In this document: piece by piece, positions 7,466 through 16,756 of the stretch
How the letters are laid out: each line of letters opens with the position of its first letter
Numbering within the stretch: the stretch's first letter is position 1
NCBI RefSeq assembly: GCF_009674565.1
Contig: NZ_WKJL01000009.1
Location: 1 to 64,000 of the forward strand
Origin: Duganella aquatilis
Lineage (GTDB): Bacteria; Pseudomonadota; Gammaproteobacteria; Burkholderiales; Burkholderiaceae_D
Length of the DNA: 64,000 bases
Reading direction: 5' to 3'
Notes under the pieces: generated by a model
What the model was told of the DNA's origin: nothing
What the model saw: only the letters and a program-made list of their open reading frames with translations
Database searches by the model: none
Program-made: the position numbers and the translations under genes

Positions 7466-8098
7466 TCAGCCGCCGTCTTTGCCGGGGTCCGGCTTGTCGG
7501 CGCAGCCGCAGTCGGCGTTGGCGGTTTCCAGCGCCGCCGCCGCGGGCGCGGCCGTGGCGGCGCGCGGCGCATGCGGCTGGCGCAGATAGCGCGAACCGTG
7601 GTGCCGGCGGTCGTGGCCGTTGGCCGGCCAGGTCAGGAAGCGCGACAATTCCTGCAAGGCGCGCTGGTAGACCTCGCGCTTGAACTCGATCACCACGTCC
7701 AGCGGCACCCAGTAGTCGTGCCAGCGCCAGGCGTCGAATTCCGGGTGGTCGGTCAGGCGCAGGTTGACGTCGTTATCGCGCGCGCACATCCGCAACAGGA
7801 ACCAGATCTGCTTCTGGCCACGGTAGTGGCCGCGGATTTCCCGCTTGATGAAATGGTCCGGCACCTCATAGCGCAGCCAGTCGCGGGTGCGACCGACAAT
7901 CTTGACGTGCTCGGCCCGCAGACCGATTTCCTCTTCCAGCTCGCGATACATAGCCTGCTCCGGCGTCTCCCCATATTTGATGCCGCCTTGCGGAAATTGC
8001 CATGAGTGCTCGCGCACCCGCTTGCCCCACCACACCTCGTTCTGGGCGTTCAGCAGGATGATGCCGACGTTGGGCCGGAACCCTTCACGATCGAGCAT
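7466..8098 (-). CDS. rppH: RNA pyrophosphohydrolase RppH (Nudix)
   Basis: 210 residues. It removes pyrophosphate from 5'-triphosphate RNA and so starts 5'-end-dependent mRNA decay. The start [15 protein letters not shown] is typical of RppH. GAGGTG stands 5 bases upstream of this ATG, and a TTG 12 bases earlier is less likely. The Nudix box begins [20 protein letters not shown] and ends in IGL (about residues 38-60), with all acidic metal ligands present. FPQGG and RYEVPDH are also family-typical. The last roughly 45 residues form a low-complexity Ala/Pro tail ending with a CGC motif, absent from the compact enterobacterial enzyme. The gene is divergent from proS, whose product it does not otherwise relate to. 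Confidence 0.93.
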   Translation of the reverse strand: MLDREGFRPNVGIILLNAQNEVWWGKRVREHSWQFPQGGIKYGETPEQAMYRELEEEIGLRAEHVKIVGRTRDWLRYEVPDHFIKREIRGHYRGQKQIWFLLRMCARDNDVNLRLTDHPEFDAWRWHDYWVPLDVVIEFKREVYQRALQELSRFLTWPANGHDRRHHGSRYLRQPHAPRAATAAPAAAALETANADCGCADKPDPGKDGG

Positions 8099-8300
8099 AT
8101 TGCACCTCAAACTTTCTGCGGCCGAGCTCCTGTCTTATATTTTTGCCCACAAAAAGGCACGCCGGACCGGTTTTCGGGGTACGAAAACCGCCGGAGGGCC
8201 CTGATTTGAACGCATTTGTATAAAGTATGGATGCATCAGCCAGCTAATCCTTTAAAATTAGGTTGATTATAACTCTCTCTTTTTAAAAAGAATTCACCGT

Positions 8301-10037
8301 ATGCGCGCCTCACGTTTTTTTATTTCCACGCTTAAAGAAGCGCCTTCCGATGCCGAGATCGTCAGCCATCAGTTAATGATGCGCGCCGGCATGATCAAAC
8401 GGCTCGGTTCCGGCATCTACACCTATATGCCGATGGGTCTGAAAATCATCCGCAAGGTCGAAGCGATCGTGCGCGAAGAAATGAACCAATCGGGCGCCGT
8501 CGAGCTGTTGATGCCCCTGATCCAGCCTGCCGAGCTGTGGCAAGAAACCGGCCGCTGGGACAAGATGGGCGCCGAACTGCTGCGCATCAAGGACCGCCAC
8601 GGCCGCGAGTTCGCCTTCCAGCCGACCGCCGAGGAAGTGATCACCGATGTTGTCCGTTCGGAAATTAAATCGTACCGTCAACTTCCGTTGAATTTTTACC
8701 ACATCCAGACCAAATTCCGCGACGAACGCCGTCCACGCTTCGGCCTGATGCGCGGCCGCGAGTTCACCATGAAGGATGCGTACTCGTTCGACCGCGACCT
8801 GGCCGGCATGCAGGCTTCGTACAAGATCATGTATGACGCCTATACCCGTATTTTCAACCGCTTCGGTTTGAAGTTCCGTGCGGTAGCAGCCGATAACGGC
8901 GCCATCGGCGGCACCGGCTCGCACGAATTCCACGTCATCGCCAGCACCGGCGAGGATGCGCTGGTGTACTGCCCGACCTCGGACTACGCCGCCAACATGG
9001 AAGCGGCCGAGGCGCTGCCGGTCAACGCCAGCCGTCCGGCCGCCACGCAGGCGCTGACCAAGGTGGCCACGCCGAACGCCACCAAGTGCGAGCTGGTGGC
9101 CGAGCAGCTCAAGCTGCCGCTGGCGCAGACCGTCAAGACGCTGGCGCTGACCGTCGAGAGCGAAACCGATGGCAAACCAGCTAAACAGTATTTCATGTTG
9201 TTGTTGCGTGGCGACCACGAACTGAACGAAGTCAAGGTCGGCAAGGTGCCGGGCCTGGCCGCGCACCGCTTCTCGACCGAGGCCGAGATCCTGGAAGTCT
9301 ACGGCTGCGTGCCGGGCTACCTGGGCCCGATCGGCACCCTTGGCCCGGTCACCGTGGTGGCCGACCGCACGGTCGCCAACATGGCCGACTTCGTCTGCGG
9401 CGCCAACGACGCCGGCTACCACTACACCGGCGCCAACTGGGGCCGCGACTGCGCCGAGCCGGACCTGGTGCTGGACCTGCGCAACGTGGTCGAAGGCGAC
9501 GCCTCGCCGGACGGCCAGGGCGTGCTGGCGATCGAGCGCGGCATCGAAGTGGGCCACGTGTTCCAGCTGGGCACCGCCTACTCGGAAGCGATGAAGGCCA
9601 CCTTCCTCGATGAAAACGGCAAGCCGGCGCCGCTGCAGATGGGCTGCTACGGCATCGGCGTGACGCGCATCCTGGGCGCCGCCATCGAGCAGAACTTCGA
9701 CGACAAGGGCATCATCTGGCCGACCTCGCTGGCGCCGTTCGAGCTGGTGCTGTGCCCGATGGGCATGGACCGCAGCGAAGCGGTCAAGCAGGCCGCCGAG
9801 CAGCTGTACGCCGACGCGGTCGCGGCCGGCATCGACGTCATCCTCGACGACCGTGGCGCCCGTCCGGGCCAGATGTTCGCCGACTGGGAACTGATCGGCG
9901 TGCCGCACCGCGTGGTGATCGGCGACCGCGGCCTGAAGGAAGGCAACCTGGAATACCAGGGCCGCCGCGATACCGAAGCGACCGCCGTGCCGGTGGCCGA
10001 GGTGCTGGCCTTCATCAAAGGCAAGATGGCGCAGTGA
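8301..10037 (+). CDS. proS: Prolyl-tRNA synthetase (bacterial type, with editing insertion)
   Basis: 578 residues, the usual length for the bacterial class II enzyme that charges tRNA-Pro. Motif 1 is in the region of [19 protein letters not shown], motif 2 is [21 protein letters not shown], and motif 3 is [13 protein letters not shown]. The INS editing domain lies at about 225-395 ([14 protein letters not shown] to the [11 protein letters not shown] region). A C-terminal anticodon-binding fold follows ([30 protein letters not shown]). Its stop overlaps the start of the following transglycosylase gene (TGATG). No obvious strong promoter was recognised in the roughly 200-base AT-richer region upstream. 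Confidence 0.97.
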   Translation: MRASRFFISTLKEAPSDAEIVSHQLMMRAGMIKRLGSGIYTYMPMGLKIIRKVEAIVREEMNQSGAVELLMPLIQPAELWQETGRWDKMGAELLRIKDRHGREFAFQPTAEEVITDVVRSEIKSYRQLPLNFYHIQTKFRDERRPRFGLMRGREFTMKDAYSFDRDLAGMQASYKIMYDAYTRIFNRFGLKFRAVAADNGAIGGTGSHEFHVIASTGEDALVYCPTSDYAANMEAAEALPVNASRPAATQALTKVATPNATKCELVAEQLKLPLAQTVKTLALTVESETDGKPAKQYFMLLLRGDHELNEVKVGKVPGLAAHRFSTEAEILEVYGCVPGYLGPIGTLGPVTVVADRTVANMADFVCGANDAGYHYTGANWGRDCAEPDLVLDLRNVVEGDASPDGQGVLAIERGIEVGHVFQLGTAYSEAMKATFLDENGKPAPLQMGCYGIGVTRILGAAIEQNFDDKGIIWPTSLAPFELVLCPMGMDRSEAVKQAAEQLYADAVAAGIDVILDDRGARPGQMFADWELIGVPHRVVIGDRGLKEGNLEYQGRRDTEATAVPVAEVLAFIKGKMAQ

Positions 10038-10648
10038 TGACCGCGCTGTTGCGCCGGACGGTGCTGGCGGCGGCGACGTCGCTGGCCTTGGCCGCGGCCG
10101 CGCCGCTGGCGCTGGCCGGCAACCAGAAGGAGGAAGCGCTGGCCGACTCGGTGCGGCTGGCGCTGTCGAACGCGATCAAGGACGCGACGCCGCCGACGCC
10201 CAGCTTCCGCAATCCGTCCGACCAGGCGCGCTACCAGAACTGGCTGGAGACCATGTCCTACCGGCTCAAGCGCAAGCTGCCGGACGACCAGACCCGCAAC
10301 GAATTCCTGGCCACCGTCTGGTACGAGGCGCGCCGCGCCGGGCTCGATCCGGGCATGGTGCTGGGCCTGATCCAGGTGGAGTCGGCCTACCGCAAGTACG
10401 CGGTGTCGCTGGTCGGCGCGCGCGGCTACATGCAGGTGATGCCGTTCTGGACCAATGTGATCGGCGACCGCAACCGCAGCGCGCTGTTCAATATGCAGAC
10501 CAATCTGCGCTATGGCTGCTCGATCCTGCGCATGTACCTGGACATGGAGGCGGGCAATCTGTACCTGGCGCTGGGCCGCTACAACGGCAGCCGCGGCAAG
10601 CCGGACTACCCGAACGCGGTGCTGGCCGCGTGGAATAACTGGAAATAA
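10037..10648 (+). CDS. Lytic transglycosylase, SLT domain
   Basis: 203 residues with a signal peptide (about 1-27, ending PLALAGN). The Slt/MltC-like lysozyme fold has catalytic Glu115 in GLIQVESAYRKYAVS, and GARGYMQVMPFW, NLRYGCSILRMYLD and LGRYNGS follow as the canonical downstream motifs. It cleaves peptidoglycan glycan strands with anhydro-muramic acid formation in the periplasm. The chosen ATG overlaps the proS stop; the frame is also open upstream inside proS. The short catalytic-domain-only form resembles the transglycosylases often found downstream of proS in Burkholderiales (recalled, not checked). Confidence 0.9.
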   Translation: MTALLRRTVLAAATSLALAAAAPLALAGNQKEEALADSVRLALSNAIKDATPPTPSFRNPSDQARYQNWLETMSYRLKRKLPDDQTRNEFLATVWYEARRAGLDPGMVLGLIQVESAYRKYAVSLVGARGYMQVMPFWTNVIGDRNRSALFNMQTNLRYGCSILRMYLDMEAGNLYLALGRYNGSRGKPDYPNAVLAAWNNWK

Positions 10649-10676
10649 AAAAACCGGGAAGATCCCGGTTTTTTTT
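10648..10676. terminator. Bidirectional intrinsic terminator
   Basis: Stem CCGGGA / TCCCGG (10654-10659 and 10663-10668) with a run of A before it and a run of T after it. It sits between the transglycosylase gene (plus) and the convergent SWIB gene (minus) and can serve both. Confidence 0.9.
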
Positions 10677-10692
10677 CGTCAGCGCTGAACGC

Positions 10693-11073
10693 TTATTTCA
10701 GGTGGTCGGAAATGAGCTTGGTCATTTCGAACATGGAAACCTGGGCTTTGCCGCCGAAAACGGCTTTCAGCTTATCGTCGGCATTGATGTTGCGGCGGTT
10801 GGCCGGATCTTGCAGGTCGAATTTTTTGATGTAGTCCCACACTTTTTTGGTCACCTCGGTGCGCGGCAGAGGCGCGGCGCCGACGATCGCGGCCAGCGAG
10901 GCGGATGGCGTCAACGCTTTCATGAAGGCGGCGTTCGGCTTGCGTGCTGCGGGTGCTGCTTTTTTCACTGCTGGTTTCGCTGCTGCTTTTGCTGGTGCTG
11001 CTGCTTTCTTCGCGGCCGGTTTGGCCGCAGGCTTCTTAGCGGGTGCTGCTGGGGTTTTTTTGGCTGTTGCCAT
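10693..11073 (-). CDS. SWIB/MDM2-domain protein with lysine/alanine-rich tail
   Basis: 126 residues. Residues 1-45 are a basic AKKPAAKPAAKK-type tail similar to histone H1. Residues about 50-126 form a SWIB/MDM2 fold (AFMKALTPSASLAAIVG, PLPRTEVTKKVWDYIKK, LQDPANRRNINADDKLKAVF, VSMFEMTKLISDHLK). In eukaryotes this fold is part of chromatin remodelers. Bacterial copies (chlamydiae, many proteobacteria) are thought to be nucleoid or topoisomerase-associated, but function is not settled. The tail resembles the repeat protein at 30.4 kb, suggesting a shared DNA-binding style. Confidence 0.9.
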   Translation of the reverse strand: MATAKKTPAAPAKKPAAKPAAKKAAAPAKAAAKPAVKKAAPAARKPNAAFMKALTPSASLAAIVGAAPLPRTEVTKKVWDYIKKFDLQDPANRRNINADDKLKAVFGGKAQVSMFEMTKLISDHLK

Positions 11074-11253
11074 ATTCGAGCCTCCTTAACGAACACATGG
11101 AAAATTGCGCAATTGATCGCACCGGCTAATATTGGTGGGGATTTAACCAGTACGCAAGTGTTTTTCGCGTTTTTTCCCGGAAACACCACGTAAACGCGGG
11201 CTTCCGGGCGCGCACGCACCTTCCAGGGGCGTAAACCGGGGCTTTTGCCCGGC

Positions 11254-12621
11254 TTAGCGCAGGCCCGGCATCATGCCCTTCATCGAGCGCATCATCTTCA
11301 TCATGCCGCCGCCCGACAGCTTTTTCATCATGGTCTGCATCTGCTCGAACTGGTTCAGCATGCGGTTGACCTCCTGCACCTGCACGCCGGCGCCGGCCGC
11401 GATGCGGCGCTTGCGGGTGGCCTTGATCAGCTCCGGCTTGGCGCGTTCGGCCGGGGTCATCGAGTCGATGATGCCGACCATGCGCCGCACCTGCTTGTCG
11501 GCCTGGTCCATGTTGGCGTTGCCGGCGGCCTGCTGGAACTGCGCCGGCAGCTTGTCGACCAGGCTGGCCATGCCGCCCATTTTCTTCATCTGGCCCAGTT
11601 GCGCCTTGAAGTCGTTCATGTCGAACTTGCCGCCCGACTTGACCTTGGCGGCCAGGTCGGCGGCGGCCTTGGCGTCCACGCCCTTGCGCGCTTCTTCCAC
11701 CAGGGCGAGGATGTCGCCCATGCCCAGCACGCGGTTGGCCATGCGGGTCGGATCGAAGGCTTCCAGGCCGTCCAGCTTTTCCGAGACGCCGGCAAACTTG
11801 ATCGGCTTGCCGGTGATGTGGCGCACCGACAGCGCGGCGCCGCCGCGCGAGTCGCCGTCCAGCTTGGTCAGCACGATGCCGGTCAGCGGCAGCGCGTCGT
11901 TGAAGGCCTTGGCGGTGTTGATGGCGTCCTGGCCCAGCATGGCGTCGACCACGAACAGGGTTTCGATCGGCTTGACCGCGCCGTGCACGGCGGCGATCTC
12001 CTTCATCATTTCTTCATCGATGCCGAGGCGGCCGGCGGTGTCGATGATCAGTACGTCGTGGTAGTGCTTCTTGGCCCAGTCCAGCGCGGCCAGCGCGATG
12101 TCGACCGGTTTGTCCTGGGCAGTCGACGGGAAGAAGTCGGCGCCGACCTGCGCCGTCACCGATTGCAGCTGGGCGATCGCGGCCGGACGATAGACGTCGG
12201 CCGACACGGTCAGCACTTTCTTTTTCTTCTCTTCTTTTAAATACTTGGCCAGCTTGCCGACGGTGGTGGTCTTGCCCACGCCTTGCAGACCGGCCATCAG
12301 GATGATGGCGGGCGGCTGCTGGGCAAAGCTCAGCTGGGCCGCTTCCGGGCCCAGGTCGGCGCCCATCAGGGCGGCCAGCTCGCGCTGCACCACGCCGACC
12401 AGGGCCTGGCCTGGCGACAGCGAGGAAATCACTTCCTCGCCCAGGGCTTTTTCCTTGACGCGGGCGATGAAGTCGCGCACGGCCGGCAGGGCGACGTCGG
12501 CCTCCAGCAGCGCCATGCGCACTTCGCGCAGCATCTCGGCGGTGTTGGCTTCGGTCAGGCGGGCCTCGCCGCGCATGGTCTTGACGACCTTGGCGAGGCG
12601 TTGAGTCAGATTATCTAGCAT
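11254..12621 (-). CDS. ffh: Signal recognition particle protein Ffh
   Basis: 455 residues. GTPase subunit of the bacterial SRP that delivers nascent inner-membrane proteins to FtsY. The N domain (MLDNLTQRLAKVVKTMRG) is followed by the G domain with P-loop GLQGVGKTTTVGKLA, DTAGRLGIDEEMM and TKLDGDSRGGAALS. The M domain has a methionine-rich C-terminus (FEQMQTMMKKLSGGGMMKMM) that binds signal peptides and 4.5S RNA. All motifs are intact. The 4.5S RNA gene is not in the window. It is divergent from the DUF898 gene with about 180 bases between. Confidence 0.97.
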   Translation of the reverse strand: MLDNLTQRLAKVVKTMRGEARLTEANTAEMLREVRMALLEADVALPAVRDFIARVKEKALGEEVISSLSPGQALVGVVQRELAALMGADLGPEAAQLSFAQQPPAIILMAGLQGVGKTTTVGKLAKYLKEEKKKKVLTVSADVYRPAAIAQLQSVTAQVGADFFPSTAQDKPVDIALAALDWAKKHYHDVLIIDTAGRLGIDEEMMKEIAAVHGAVKPIETLFVVDAMLGQDAINTAKAFNDALPLTGIVLTKLDGDSRGGAALSVRHITGKPIKFAGVSEKLDGLEAFDPTRMANRVLGMGDILALVEEARKGVDAKAAADLAAKVKSGGKFDMNDFKAQLGQMKKMGGMASLVDKLPAQFQQAAGNANMDQADKQVRRMVGIIDSMTPAERAKPELIKATRKRRIAAGAGVQVQEVNRMLNQFEQMQTMMKKLSGGGMMKMMRSMKGMMPGLR

Positions 12622-12803
12622 GGTGATCGATCAGTCGGTGGTGGCGCCGGCCGCAGGGCCGGACAATGGCCGCCATTTTACCGCATCGCCCGGGCAGTCA
12701 CGCATTTGATGTATTGCTAAAAACGTACAATTTCCCATTGACAATATAGTGTATGACAGGCATCTTCTTATCATCTATTTAATTGTCATACTGAGAGGGG
12801 AAT

Positions 12804-13838
12804 ATGGAACAGCAGCAACCGCAGCGCATGCGCTTTCACGCCACAGGCGGCGAGTATTTCCGTATCTGGATCGTCAACCTGTTGCTGACCATCGTCACGC
12901 TCGGCATCTATTCAGCCTGGGCCAAGGTGCGCCGCAACCAGTATTTTTATGCGAGCACCGAACTGGCCGGCAGCAGTTTCGAGTACCACGGCAATGCCGT
13001 GGCCATCCTCAAGGGCCGTCTGCTGGCGGCGGTGTTGGTCGGCGTCTACGCGCTGACGCTGCACAGCTCGCCGCTGCTGGCCTTGGTCGCCATCCTCGGG
13101 CTGGCGGCGGTCTCGCCCTGGTTCATCTGGAAGAGCTTGCAGTTCCGCCTGCATAACACCAGCTATCGCGGCATCCGTTTCCGCTTTGCCGGCGACGTCC
13201 ACGACGCCTACATCAACTACATGGTGCGGCCGTGGCTGAGCGGCGTCACCGCCGGCCTGGCGGTGCCCTTCGTCCACCAGCGCGCCAAGGCCTGGCAGCA
13301 CAACAGCGCCCGCTATGGCAATGCGCGCTTTGCCTTCGATGCCGGCGTCGGCGATTTCTACAAGCTGTATGGCTTGTTGCTGCTGATCGGCGGCGGCGGC
13401 TTTGCGCTGCTGACCTGGCTCATCATGTCGCTGGGTAATCAGCCCGACGGCCTCCACAGCTACAGCCAGCAGCGCGCGGCCGAAGCCGGCATGGTGGTCA
13501 TGGCCGGCTACGCCTGGTTCTTCCTGGTGTATCCGCTGTTCATGAACATGCTGCAAAACCTGGTGTGGAACCATACCCGGCTGGAAGAGCACCGCTTCCA
13601 GTCCGACATGCAATGGGGCCGCATGATCTTCATTACCGTCACCAATTATCTGGCGGTGATCTGCACACTGGGCCTGTTCCTGCCGTTTGCGCGCGTGCGC
13701 ACGCTGCGCTACCGCATCGAATCGATTGCGCTGCTGCCGGAAGGCAGCCTGGACGACGTGCTGGCCGCGCCGCAGGACGAAGTCGGCGCCACCGGCGAGG
13801 GCGCGGCCGATCTGTTCGATCTTGACCTGTCGATGTAA
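12804..13838 (+). CDS. DUF898 (YjgN-like) multi-pass membrane protein
   Basis: 344 residues with about six to eight transmembrane helices. The first module begins RMRFHATGGEYFRIWIVNLL and is repeated later as the QWGRMIFITVTNYLAVICTL segment, the internal duplication typical of DUF898. LGIYSAWAKVRRNQYFY is a family hallmark. Function is unknown. The next gene, an M48 peptidase, starts 3 bases after its stop, so they are co-transcribed and probably act together in the inner membrane. A TTGACA (12738-12743) and an 8-bp inverted repeat (GTATGACA / TGTCATAC at 12751 and 12784) lie upstream; GAGAGGGG precedes the ATG. Confidence 0.88.
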   Translation: MEQQQPQRMRFHATGGEYFRIWIVNLLLTIVTLGIYSAWAKVRRNQYFYASTELAGSSFEYHGNAVAILKGRLLAAVLVGVYALTLHSSPLLALVAILGLAAVSPWFIWKSLQFRLHNTSYRGIRFRFAGDVHDAYINYMVRPWLSGVTAGLAVPFVHQRAKAWQHNSARYGNARFAFDAGVGDFYKLYGLLLLIGGGGFALLTWLIMSLGNQPDGLHSYSQQRAAEAGMVVMAGYAWFFLVYPLFMNMLQNLVWNHTRLEEHRFQSDMQWGRMIFITVTNYLAVICTLGLFLPFARVRTLRYRIESIALLPEGSLDDVLAAPQDEVGATGEGAADLFDLDLSM

Positions 13839-13841
13839 GCC

Positions 13842-14843
13842 ATGACCGCCGTTGCCGCCCGCTATTTCGATGGCCGCAGTTCGCGCCTGCAGCACGTCAC
13901 GCTGAGCGTGGAAGCGGGCCACGCGGTGCTGCGCGGCGACGCCGAGCGGCGCGAGCCGCTGCATGCGCTGCGGGTTTCCGAGCGCAGCCGCGGGGCAGCG
14001 CGCAAGGTGACGTTTGCCGACGGCGCCTATCTGGAAGTGGACGACCACGAGGCTTTTGCGCGGCTGCTGCACGAGACCGGTCATCGCGACAGCCTGGTGG
14101 TGCGGCTGCAGCAAAGCTGGCGCGCGGTGCTGGCCGCGGCCGCCGCCACGGTGGCGCTGCTGTGGCTGGGCTATCTGTATCTGCTGCCGGCGCTGGCGAC
14201 CGGCATGGCCGCCGCGTTGCCGGCCGGGGTCGAGCGGCAGCTGGGCGCCGGCGTGCTGGCGCTGATGGACCAGCGCCTGCTGGTGCCGACCACGCTGTCG
14301 CCGCAACGCCAGGCCGAACTGACCGGGCGCTTCCGCAGCCTGCAGCCGCCGCGCGGCGGCGCGCCCGGCTGGCGGCTGCTGTTCCGCAGCAGCCGCATCG
14401 GCCCGAATGCGTTTGCGCTGCCGTCCGGCGACATCGTGCTGACCGACCAGATGGTCCAGCTATTGAACAACGACACCGCGGTGCTGGCGGTGCTGGCGCA
14501 TGAACTGGGCCATCTGCATGAGCATCACGGCATGCGCCGGCTGATCCAGGGCTCGGTGGTGACGGCGGTGTCCGGCCTGGTGTTCGGCGATATGTCGGCG
14601 CTGATGGCCACCGCGCCGGCGCTGCTGCTGGACATGAAATACTCGCGCGACGCGGAACAGGACGCCGACGATTACGCCGTGGCCATGATGCTGCACAACG
14701 GCCTGGGCGTGCAGCCGCTGGTGGACGTGTTCAGCCGCCTGCAACAGCTGGAGCAGCAGCGGGGCGGCGACATGGGCTATCTGTCCAGCCATCCGCCCAG
14801 CAGCGAGCGCCTGGCGCGGTTGCGCGCCGCCGCTGCGCGCTAG
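13842..14843 (+). CDS. M48-family zinc metallopeptidase
   Basis: 333 residues. The N-terminal roughly 90 residues are a non-catalytic domain, then one transmembrane helix (VALLWLGYLYLLPALATG). The peptidase domain carries HELGH at 220-224 and a downstream acidic ligand in EQDADDYAV near 271, the gluzincin arrangement of M48 (HtpX/Oma1/BepA) enzymes. SSHPPSSERLARL is the usual C-terminal family motif. It is probably anchored in the inner membrane, with proteolytic or chaperone-like quality control as a possible role. It is tightly linked to the DUF898 gene. The partner and substrates are not evident. Confidence 0.9.
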   Translation: MTAVAARYFDGRSSRLQHVTLSVEAGHAVLRGDAERREPLHALRVSERSRGAARKVTFADGAYLEVDDHEAFARLLHETGHRDSLVVRLQQSWRAVLAAAAATVALLWLGYLYLLPALATGMAAALPAGVERQLGAGVLALMDQRLLVPTTLSPQRQAELTGRFRSLQPPRGGAPGWRLLFRSSRIGPNAFALPSGDIVLTDQMVQLLNNDTAVLAVLAHELGHLHEHHGMRRLIQGSVVTAVSGLVFGDMSALMATAPALLLDMKYSRDAEQDADDYAVAMMLHNGLGVQPLVDVFSRLQQLEQQRGGDMGYLSSHPPSSERLARLRAAAAR

Positions 14844-14951
14844 GCCTGCGTTATTGCTCGTAGATCAACATCGCACAGACTCGGAATGCGCTGATATGCA
14901 AGAACGATTCCGCTTGGTATGATTTCCGAACAATATATACAGGAGAGACGG

Positions 14952-15932
14952 ATGAAACGGATCAAACTTCAAGCAGCACTCTGCAGCGCCGCAGTCATGA
15001 CCGCCGCGTTGGCCCCGGCCCAGGCCCAGGAGGTGGTCCGGCTCGGCAACCTGAAATTTGCCCATTACGGCGCCGTCTCGTATATCAAGGAAATCGCGCC
15101 CAAGTGCGGCATCAAGGTCGACGAGCGGGTGTTCGCCAAGGGCCTGGATGTGATGCAGGCGATTATCGCCGGCGAACTCGATGTCGGCACCACCGCCTCG
15201 GAGGCGGCGATTTCCGGCCGCGCCGGCGGCGCGCCGATCTATGTGGTGGCCGGCTTCGCCAAGGGCGGCGCGCAGCTGGTCAGCCGCGCCGACCTGAAGC
15301 TGAAATCGGTCAAGGAACTGAAAGGCAAGAAGGTCGGCGTGACGCGCGGCGGCATCCAGGAAGTGCTGCTGCTGGCCGAGCTGCAGCAGAACGGCCTGAG
15401 CGTCTCCGACCAGCCGGGCAAGGATGTGCAGCTGGTGTTCCTGGCCTATGCCGACTTGAATCAGGCGCTGCTGGGCAAGCAGATCGACGCCATGATGCAG
15501 TCCGAGCCGCAATCCTCGCAGGCCATCAACAAGGGCTTCGGCACCGAGATCATCAAGCCCTACGACACGCCGATCGGCGAGCCGGTGCGCACCATGGTGA
15601 TGACCGAGAAGTTCTATAAGGAGAAGCGGCCGCTGGCCGAGAAGTTCATGAACTGCTTCGTCCAGGCCACCAAGACCTTCATCGACAACAAGGCCATCGC
15701 CGAGAAGTACGTGCGCGAGGTGGTGTTCAAGGGCCAGATCACCAAGGACGATTTCGACGACGCCATCGGCAATTCGCCGTACAGCTACGACATCACGCCC
15801 GAGCACATCCAGACTACCACCGACGTCATGGTCAAGACCGGCGTCGGCCGCATGGCCAAGCCGCCGGTGGCCAAGGACTGGGTCAAGACCGACCTGCTGG
15901 ACGCGGCCAAGAAGTCGCTGGGCGTGAAGTAA
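14952..15932 (+). CDS. NitT/TauT-type ABC transporter substrate-binding protein
   Basis: 326 residues. The ATG at 14952 is preceded by AGGAGAGACGG and gives a signal peptide (MKRIKLQAALCSAAVMTAAL, cleaved after AQAQ); the frame is open 33 bases upstream. The fold is periplasmic binding protein type 2 of the SsuA/TauA/NMT1 group (FAHYGAVSYIKEIAPKCGIK, DVGTTASEAAISGRAGG, KGKKVGVTRGGIQEVLL). Ligands in this group include sulfonates, nitrate, pyrimidine precursors and aromatic compounds, and none can be assigned here. It is the first gene of a three-gene importer operon; the permease ATG overlaps its stop. Confidence 0.9.
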   Translation: MKRIKLQAALCSAAVMTAALAPAQAQEVVRLGNLKFAHYGAVSYIKEIAPKCGIKVDERVFAKGLDVMQAIIAGELDVGTTASEAAISGRAGGAPIYVVAGFAKGGAQLVSRADLKLKSVKELKGKKVGVTRGGIQEVLLLAELQQNGLSVSDQPGKDVQLVFLAYADLNQALLGKQIDAMMQSEPQSSQAINKGFGTEIIKPYDTPIGEPVRTMVMTEKFYKEKRPLAEKFMNCFVQATKTFIDNKAIAEKYVREVVFKGQITKDDFDDAIGNSPYSYDITPEHIQTTTDVMVKTGVGRMAKPPVAKDWVKTDLLDAAKKSLGVK

Positions 15933-16756
15933 TGGCGGCCACATCCTCGTGGCGCCAGGTCGGCATCGGCCTGGTGCTGCCGGCGCTGGTGGTGGCGCTG
16001 TGGCAGGCGGTGGCGTCGCTGGGCTGGGTCAATCCGCAGGTGCTGCCGTCGCCGCTGGCGGTGGCGGAAAAATGGGTGGCCTACCTGCTGCCGCTGCAGC
16101 CCTACGATCCGGCGGCCGGCAGCTGGCTGCACTGGGCCGTCTCCGGCGAACTGATCACCGATTCCCTCAGCAGCCTGTACCGCGTGGTGGTGGGTTTCCT
16201 GATCGGCGGCGGGCTGGCCCTGCCGCTGGGCCTGGCGATGGGCATGAGCAACCGCGTCTACGACTGGTTCAACGTGCTGGTGCAGATGGTGCGGCCGATC
16301 CCGCCGATCGCCTATATTCCGCTGTCGATGCTGTGGTTCGGGCTGGGCAATCCGCCGGCCATCTTCCTGATCGCGCTGGGGGCGTTCTTCCCGGTGCTGA
16401 TGAACACCATCGCCGGCGTGCGCCAGGTCGACGGCATCTTCATCCGCGCCGCGCGCAACCTGGGCGCTTCCGGCTTCACCATGTTCGTGCGGGTGATCCT
16501 GCCGGCCGCCGTGCCCTACATTCTGTCCGGCGTGCGGATCGGCATCGGCACCGCCTTCATCGTGGTGATCGTGGCCGAGATGGTGGCGGTGAACAACGGC
16601 CTCGGCTTCCGCATCCTGGAGGCGCGCGAGTACTTCTGGTCCGACAAGATCATTGCCGGCATGATTTCCATCGGCCTGATCGGCCTGGCGATCGACGTCG
16701 GCATGAACAAGCTGAATAACCATCTGCTGCGCTGGCACCGCGGCCTGGAGAATTAA
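15932..16756 (+). CDS. NitT/TauT-type ABC transporter permease
   Basis: 274 residues, one BPD_transp_1 domain with about six transmembrane helices. The EAA loop is recognisable in VRQVDGIFIRAARNLGASGF, and PVLMNTIAGV, IPPIAYIPLSMLWFGLG and GFLIGGGLALPLGLAMG are typical of SsuC/TauC-like subunits. It forms the membrane channel as a homodimer. The start overlaps the substrate-binding protein stop (TAATG), and its own stop overlaps the ATPase start in the same way, showing tight coupling. Confidence 0.93.
   Translation: MAATSSWRQVGIGLVLPALVVALWQAVASLGWVNPQVLPSPLAVAEKWVAYLLPLQPYDPAAGSWLHWAVSGELITDSLSSLYRVVVGFLIGGGLALPLGLAMGMSNRVYDWFNVLVQMVRPIPPIAYIPLSMLWFGLGNPPAIFLIALGAFFPVLMNTIAGVRQVDGIFIRAARNLGASGFTMFVRVILPAAVPYILSGVRIGIGTAFIVVIVAEMVAVNNGLGFRILEAREYFWSDKIIAGMISIGLIGLAIDVGMNKLNNHLLRWHRGLEN

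Noticed and set aside
11225..11253. Hairpin GGGC-AAAA-GCCC after ffh as a terminator
   Set aside because: The stem is short and imperfect and the T-run is weak; not strong enough to annotate.
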